Assembly: GCA_036345935.2 (NCBI GenBank)
Contig: JADWOT020000001.1
Coordinates: forward strand, 19,757,098 to 19,821,097
DNA length: 64,000 bases
Direction of reading: 5' to 3'
Source of the DNA: Taenia hydatigena
Taxonomy: Eukaryota > Platyhelminthes > Cestoda > Cyclophyllidea > Taeniidae
Below, piece by piece: positions 59,470 to 64,000 of this stretch; within the stretch, counting starts at the first letter, position 1, and each line of letters begins with the position of its first letter. Under the pieces are notes generated by a model. The model had not been told where the DNA came from, did not search any database, and saw nothing but the letters and a program-made list of their open reading frames with translations. The position numbers were made by a program, and so were the translations under genes.

Positions 59470-59580
59470 CTTATCGTCAGTGACTTCTTCCCTATCGTTT
59501 TTGGCTGTATGTTTGTGCTATTCCAAACGTGAAATAAAGTGTAACGTAATGCAGCTCACTATGACGCCTAATGGATGGCC
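59470..59580 (+). repeat. Small block G, copy 2
   Basis: Matches 49655-49755. It is followed directly by block F. Confidence 0.65.
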
Positions 59581-59599
59581 GTTATTTTCCATTGTTGCA

Positions 59600-60760
59600 C
59601 AGCGAATGGGTGCCTGTTTGGGAAGGGTAGGATAAAAGCAAGTGACGAATATTTTGCGAATCACTTTGGTTGGTGGAATAGGCGTTTGAGTGAAGTAGGT
59701 CTCACGGGTCTCCTTTCCATGCTTAGTCGACCTTCACTCCTATTCGCTTCATCGTCCCATAGCCCCTACTTCTGAGTCACTTTATCTTTCTACACACCAA
59801 ATACACACTTTACTTGCATAATTTGTTGGCTACTTACTTCCCATGTGTGGAACACGAAAAATTTGCATTTATTTTCTGGTGTCACGTATGTGTGACGCAG
59901 TTGACGCTCAATTCCACTTGACAACTGCACAGATTCTTGATCTGGGGCACTGTACCTAGGCTGAGAGGTGAGAGTTGATTCACCCTTTTTCATCAGCACC
60001 CACACACTTGAGCAGACAATCCCTGTAGTGTCCCACTTGACGGAGGTGTCTCCCGAAGCCCTCATTTCTACCTTGCTAATCCCACTTTCCAAGTGACTTA
60101 CTAAGTCGTCTACAGCCTCCATGGCAATGCTAGCAAAACCTAGAGGTAGAATCTACCGCAATACAATCCTTCATCTCATCAGCTAAAATCTGGAGGGGAG
60201 GCTTAAAGGACATTGCCGAATTAGCGTAATCGAGAAATGTTTGCAAATCGTGTTGTTGTGATAAGCTACTAGGTTACAACTTATGCTACATTGTTATGAT
60301 TGCAAGTTCTCTTCTTCCGAAATGCCATTCACATTATTTATTCCACCATTATCACCACCATCCGATGAGTGGATGCAAGTGATGCAGCAGGGATTGCAGG
60401 GATATAAAACTAATCAGTTGGTGATGGGTAACTATCTGCAAGTAGGAAGAGGGTGAGGAGGAGAAGGAAGGACTGTAACCAATCTTACTCTACATTGAGA
60501 AGCTCGCAGGCAATTGCAGTAAAGACCTGTGAGGCTGATTCGGTGTCAGCTGCTTTGAGTGGTCCAAGAAAGTAGAATTAGTAGACTCAAGCAACGCGAG
60601 AGTTTGGCATTCCCTTTAATTGCAATGCAGGTATTTGATCTCGTTTGGACATGCAATACAATGCTCTCTGAATGCTCTAGCCCTTTGTAATGTGTAGCAG
60701 CCAGAAGGGACTGCCGGTAGAAACGCTCGTGTCGAACTTACACTTGGAATCCATCGCATT
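59600..60760 (+). repeat. F-A composite, copy of 29600-30760
   Basis: A direct, near-identical duplicate of about 1.15 kb that spans the F/A junction, so the two places share one duplication event. The GGA tract is short here. A 110-codon minus-strand frame (60122-59790) has counterparts in the other copy but no recognised domain. Confidence 0.85.
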
Positions 60761-60829
60761 GCGAGACTGCTGTCCTCGAAAGATTGTTTTTCGAAATAGC
60801 TACTCGCAGCTTAATAATTATGGGGAGTA

Positions 60830-61180
60830 AAGTGCCGAAGGAATAATGAACAACCAGCACCTAAGTCGAGTAGTTGTGTTAAAGAAGGCGGCAAACTGCT
60901 CTGGATGCAAGAAGTGAATTTAAGGCAATCCTTCGAAGTGCAGAAATCCGGACCAAAACTGCATTGATGATCAGAGACAATGAGGAGGAGAGTCGTCTTG
61001 ACGTACCCTTCTGCACGACCGATATGCAAGTTAGTGAGGAGGTCTCTGTGGATTGTGTCCTCTGTGTGTGGTGTCACCTGACTGACATGCCAATGCAGCA
61101 TACTACTGTCCCCAATTTAAGTAGTGCAACGAGCAACTCAAGTGTCTCTTGAGGCTCGAAAATGTAGCCCGCTGCTTTTA
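60830..61180 (+). repeat. Block A, copy 7 (5' part, diverged)
   Basis: Matches 28920-29240 with substitutions. It lies in the opposite sense to the A segment that ends the preceding composite, so A is inverted on itself here. Confidence 0.65.
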
Positions 61181-61244
61181 TGGACTGAACATCTTTCCAT
61201 ACTATTTAAAAGTATTTTCTGGGTAGAGATTCATTATGGCATGC

Positions 61245-61545
61245 TGGAAATGACTGAATGCATCTTATTTTGAATTCCCGAAGCACTGCACTTAACAGCA
61301 CTTTACTCAGTGCTTCAACGTCACCTAGTCTGTTGTTTGTCCAGCCTCCATCAGTGAGGATTTTAAGTTGCATGGCACAGGCTGTAATCCATGCTTCTCC
61401 AATGCCATCTGGAGTCAGCATCAGCAATTCGTCAGTGGAGTCGTTGCTAAGTTGCATGTTGTATTGCTTGTTTCTCGTGATTTCTCAAGTGCATCTGCCT
61501 TCACACGACTCACGTGCTTTGTGTTGTGGACTCGGTGATGCTCGC
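61245..61545 (-). pseudogene. Block D, copy 3 (HSP70-family C-terminal relic?)
   Basis: Matches 40885-41170. The minus frame has LLMLTPDGIGEAWITACAMQ and GDVEALSKVLLSAV. It sits 20-40 bp downstream (minus sense) of the HSP70 N-terminal fragment at 61563-61670. The pair looks like one internally deleted HSP70-family pseudogene; alternatively two relics were joined. Confidence 0.45.
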
Positions 61546-61562
61546 TGATTCGTGCAATATTT

Positions 61563-61828
61563 TGAGCAAAGAAGCAAAGGAGCGCTTTGTCTCACTGCGA
61601 CACTCGACGTCAATCATCGGCTTCCCATGTGAAGTAATCACTTTGTAGGGCATTCAAATGCCAGTTGTCGGAAACTGTGATGCAAAGCCTTCAATACTGT
61701 GCTTTTGTGTCCTCTAGCCATCGCAACTGCTTTGACGCCTAGCAGGGCAGACAAGAGGTCGACTTTGCCATCGATGTCACCATTGAATGCGGTGGATGTG
61801 TGGAAGTAGAGGCATGGCTTCTGCATGT
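61563..61828 (-). pseudogene. HSP70-like fragment, block H copy 2
   Basis: The minus-strand frame gives MPYKVITSHGKPMIDVECRS then ETKRSFA, aligning with MKHWPLKVITSSGKPMNVVE and ESKRFFA in the 43.6-43.9 kb relic. A stop replaces the residues before MPYKV. Upstream (61670-61825, minus sense) the frame reads DGKVDLLSALLGVKAVAMAR, unrecognised but identical in the copy at 1-232. Confidence 0.6.
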
Positions 61829-63629
61829 GTGATTTGCCTGTCCGCCTGACCACACTTATTGAGTACCATCTGAAGGTCCAAGCATCTAATCAGCCACTTT
61901 CACATTCGACATGACAGAAGAAAGCGGTGGGGACGGAAGTTCTGTAAAATAAGTTATTTGGAGGGATTGTCGATGCAATGACAAGCAGCAGCAGCATGAC
62001 AAGCCGCATTGACAAGAATGGGTCTCGGATGGAGGAGTCGTGAAAACTTGCAGCTGCATTTACAGACAGCGCGATTTAGGAAGGAAGAAGGAAGGAAAGC
62101 AATTGTTCCGCCACATCCTCATAAACATCAAGATGCATGGCGGTAACGAGTGGAACCCCTGTTGTCATCACTTCACTACATTGGTGGAGGTGGTGTGGAG
62201 AATGAGCGCAAAGTTGAATTGCTTGGGCGCGGTGCGATTGTGCTTCTGATTTCACCCACAAGCCTCTCTCCCCTCCAGGCAGTGAGTAGAGAGCGATTCA
62301 GAGCTCTTGCAAACCAACAAGAAGGAGAGCTGCTGCCAGTGCTGCATGCCTTCCACGCCACTTCGTTCATGCCACCCTCCTTAGTTTGCTTGGCACCAAC
62401 AATTCGTGTAGCTTGATGTCTCCCTCATCGCCCTCTCCTATCCATCTACTTCGCATTGTCTTTGTTGTCTTTCTCGGCTACGAGCTTGTCCCATCAAAAC
62501 CTGCTGACACAAATTCACTTAAGTGGTTAAGCGTTTCCTACAAGGAGTGGGATGGAGGATGAGGAGGGGAGAGGAGGAGGAGGAGAGAAGGAATGGAAAA
62601 TATGATATTTGAATTACTGTTGTGAGTTCCCGACCTAAATATGAACTTCAAGTTGTTTGCTGTCCCGATGAAAAGTGCATGCACATTTGCGCGCATTGGT
62701 AACTGGGTGAAGAAATTTCATCTACTTTTCCTTATTTGTCCTATTTCCCAGTGATATCATCTTGATTTGGAGTCGCACTTCATGCATATCCAGCTGAAGC
62801 CTGACTCCACAGATTCCTCAAACGACCGCTCGACTGCAGTCTTCTGCACCAACTGCTTTGTTTCCCACTAATCTCCATTTCATTGCTCAGCCTTTGCCAG
62901 TTCATTGTGTCAGGCGAAGAATGGAGGAAAAATGCATTATGAGCTTGAAATTACTTATGTCACTGGTTCGTCTGGATCGGTGATGCTTACTGCTTTAAAT
63001 TGGTCTACTCCTCCTACTGTGCACATCCCTTCCCGTGTTCCTTGTGTTGCTTTGCCACTATTGTCGGTGAACGGACGACTAATTGTAGTGGAATAAACGC
63101 TGAGTGTGCCGAAGGATAAGGATAAGGTCGACTTTGCAGTAGATTTCATCACTGAAAAAGCAGATATTTGGGCGCGAAGATATGTTTCCTGTGCGAAAGC
63201 TAGAAACCGAGTCACATCTCCTTCTTCATCTAGTGGTTTGTAGATGCGAACCGTGCCACGAAATGTGAGAAGGGAAATCGTGCTTACTTCGCCATGTAAT
63301 TGAGCAGTAAGAGTACAGGAATGAGCGGCAGAATCGAAGAGGGACATGCTAGTGGAGGTGAGAAGACGCATAGGGATTAAAGCCGCATATGTGATGGACG
63401 AAGTGACTCGTTAATGGAGGTGCGACTACCACACCAGCCATGTAAACGAATGAAAGACGAGAGGCAAGTCGTTTGCAATGTTTGTTAGCTAGTGTCCGTA
63501 GGGAATGGACATTTCCACACCGGCATGGAGGCGGCACAGTGGTGTGCACACGTAGAATTTGGAAGTGGTTGCCGGATTCTGTCTGCAAATCTATGCGGTC
63601 GTGGTTGTATGGAGAGGCAGTGTGAATTA
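61829..63629. other. Mostly unique sequence with one long minus-strand frame
   Basis: Bases 62955-63371 hold a 138-codon minus-strand frame, the longest frame in non-repeat sequence at this end (SLFDSAAHSCTLTAQLHGEV..., ending DPDEPVT). It shows no recognised domain. A plus-strand frame of 63 codons overlaps it. A GAGGAGGAGGAGGAG run lies near 62563-62586. Sequence at 63126-63160 weakly resembles block H (GGTCGACTTTGC). Confidence 0.3.
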
Positions 63630-64000
63630 CAGGACGTCTTTCCTTCCCTTCCATTCACTCCGCTTCATCACCGTACTGTAGCCAAAGGCAAAATAGTGGA
63701 GTGCGTGGCACTTCTTCGATTGTTTTCCTTCATCGCAGACGCAGTCGCCAGTGCTTCCTGGATGTGCTGTGCTGATGTGCTGATGTCCAACTTACTCATT
63801 CCAACATCGGTGCTACGCGAACGCTAGAGAGAAGGAGTGCGAGAGGCGAGGCGAGAGAATCGTCTCGTGGTGCTTTTGTAAAATCATGATTGATGTGTGT
63901 GTGGTGATGGGGAATTGACGCTATTCGCGTCCTGCAAGTCCTTATCATCTAGCCGGACGGAAATTTGGGGAGGTGGAACACGCGATGTGTCCTCTTTGCA
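63630..64000 (+). repeat. Block C, copy 4 (extended, cut by window end)
   Basis: Bases 63630-63830 match the reverse complement of 35470-35690, and 63813-64000 match 231-440 and the reverse complement of 35265-35470. The pentamer run is shorter than in the other copies. Confidence 0.8.

Noticed and set aside
1..64000. CRISPR array, bacterial operon, integron or phage structure
   Set aside because: The tandem array has no spacer pattern (whole 181-bp units repeat), gene density is very low, and spliceosomal-type signals and LTR elements indicate a eukaryote.

Overview
This is a repeat-dense eukaryotic nuclear window with no intact conserved gene. It has no operon-like layout. It carries LTR-retrotransposon debris, tRNA-derived repeats, microsatellites, a satellite-like tandem array running into an assembly gap (994 N), and many mutually homologous blocks in both orientations. 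The best guess for the source is a parasitic flatworm, probably a tapeworm and possibly a taeniid (Echinococcus/Taenia). The reasons are a miniature LTR retrotransposon (TRIM) family, a type I recall being described in taeniid cestodes, and dispersed broken HSP70 copies, which are known to be abundant in tapeworm genomes. This assignment is inference; no species-diagnostic gene is present.

Layout. 1-2.35 kb is a mosaic of dispersed blocks: an HSP70-like fragment (H), block C, block A and block B. 2.35-19 kb is mostly unique sequence with a tRNA-Arg-like pseudogene (9.35 kb), a SINE-like repeat (14.65 kb, inverted copy at 20.4 kb) and a well-framed 72-bp candidate exon (12.0 kb). 19-23.8 kb holds two opposed, degenerate Ty3/gypsy fragments and the left arm of a ~3-kb inverted duplication. 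23.9-26.1 kb has candidate exons on the + strand, including a phase-matched pair at 24.3 and 24.66 kb; the second contains an ACG-repeat polythreonine tract. 27.0-28.2 kb is a nest of TRIM LTRs. 28.6-32.5 kb, 34.8-35.7 kb, 38.8-39.7 kb, 46.9-49.8 kb and 59-64 kb are rearranged copies of shared blocks named here A, B, C, D, F, G and H. 43.6-43.9 kb is the clearest HSP70 pseudogene. 51.04-52.37 kb is a 181-bp tandem array ending in the gap (52374-53367). 53.4-56.3 kb is the right inverted arm, continuous with a longer gypsy pol remnant reaching 57.35 kb.

What ties the window together is segmental shuffling. The same fragments recur in different orders and orientations, with junctions inside HSP70-like or gypsy sequence. 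The autonomous elements are dead: stops, frameshifts, a deletion in the RT, a lost YxDD motif and a truncated integrase. The only features I would test as living genes are the candidate exons at 12.0, 24.3 and 24.66 kb. Block boundaries were judged by eye and are good to perhaps 10-30 bp unless stated otherwise.
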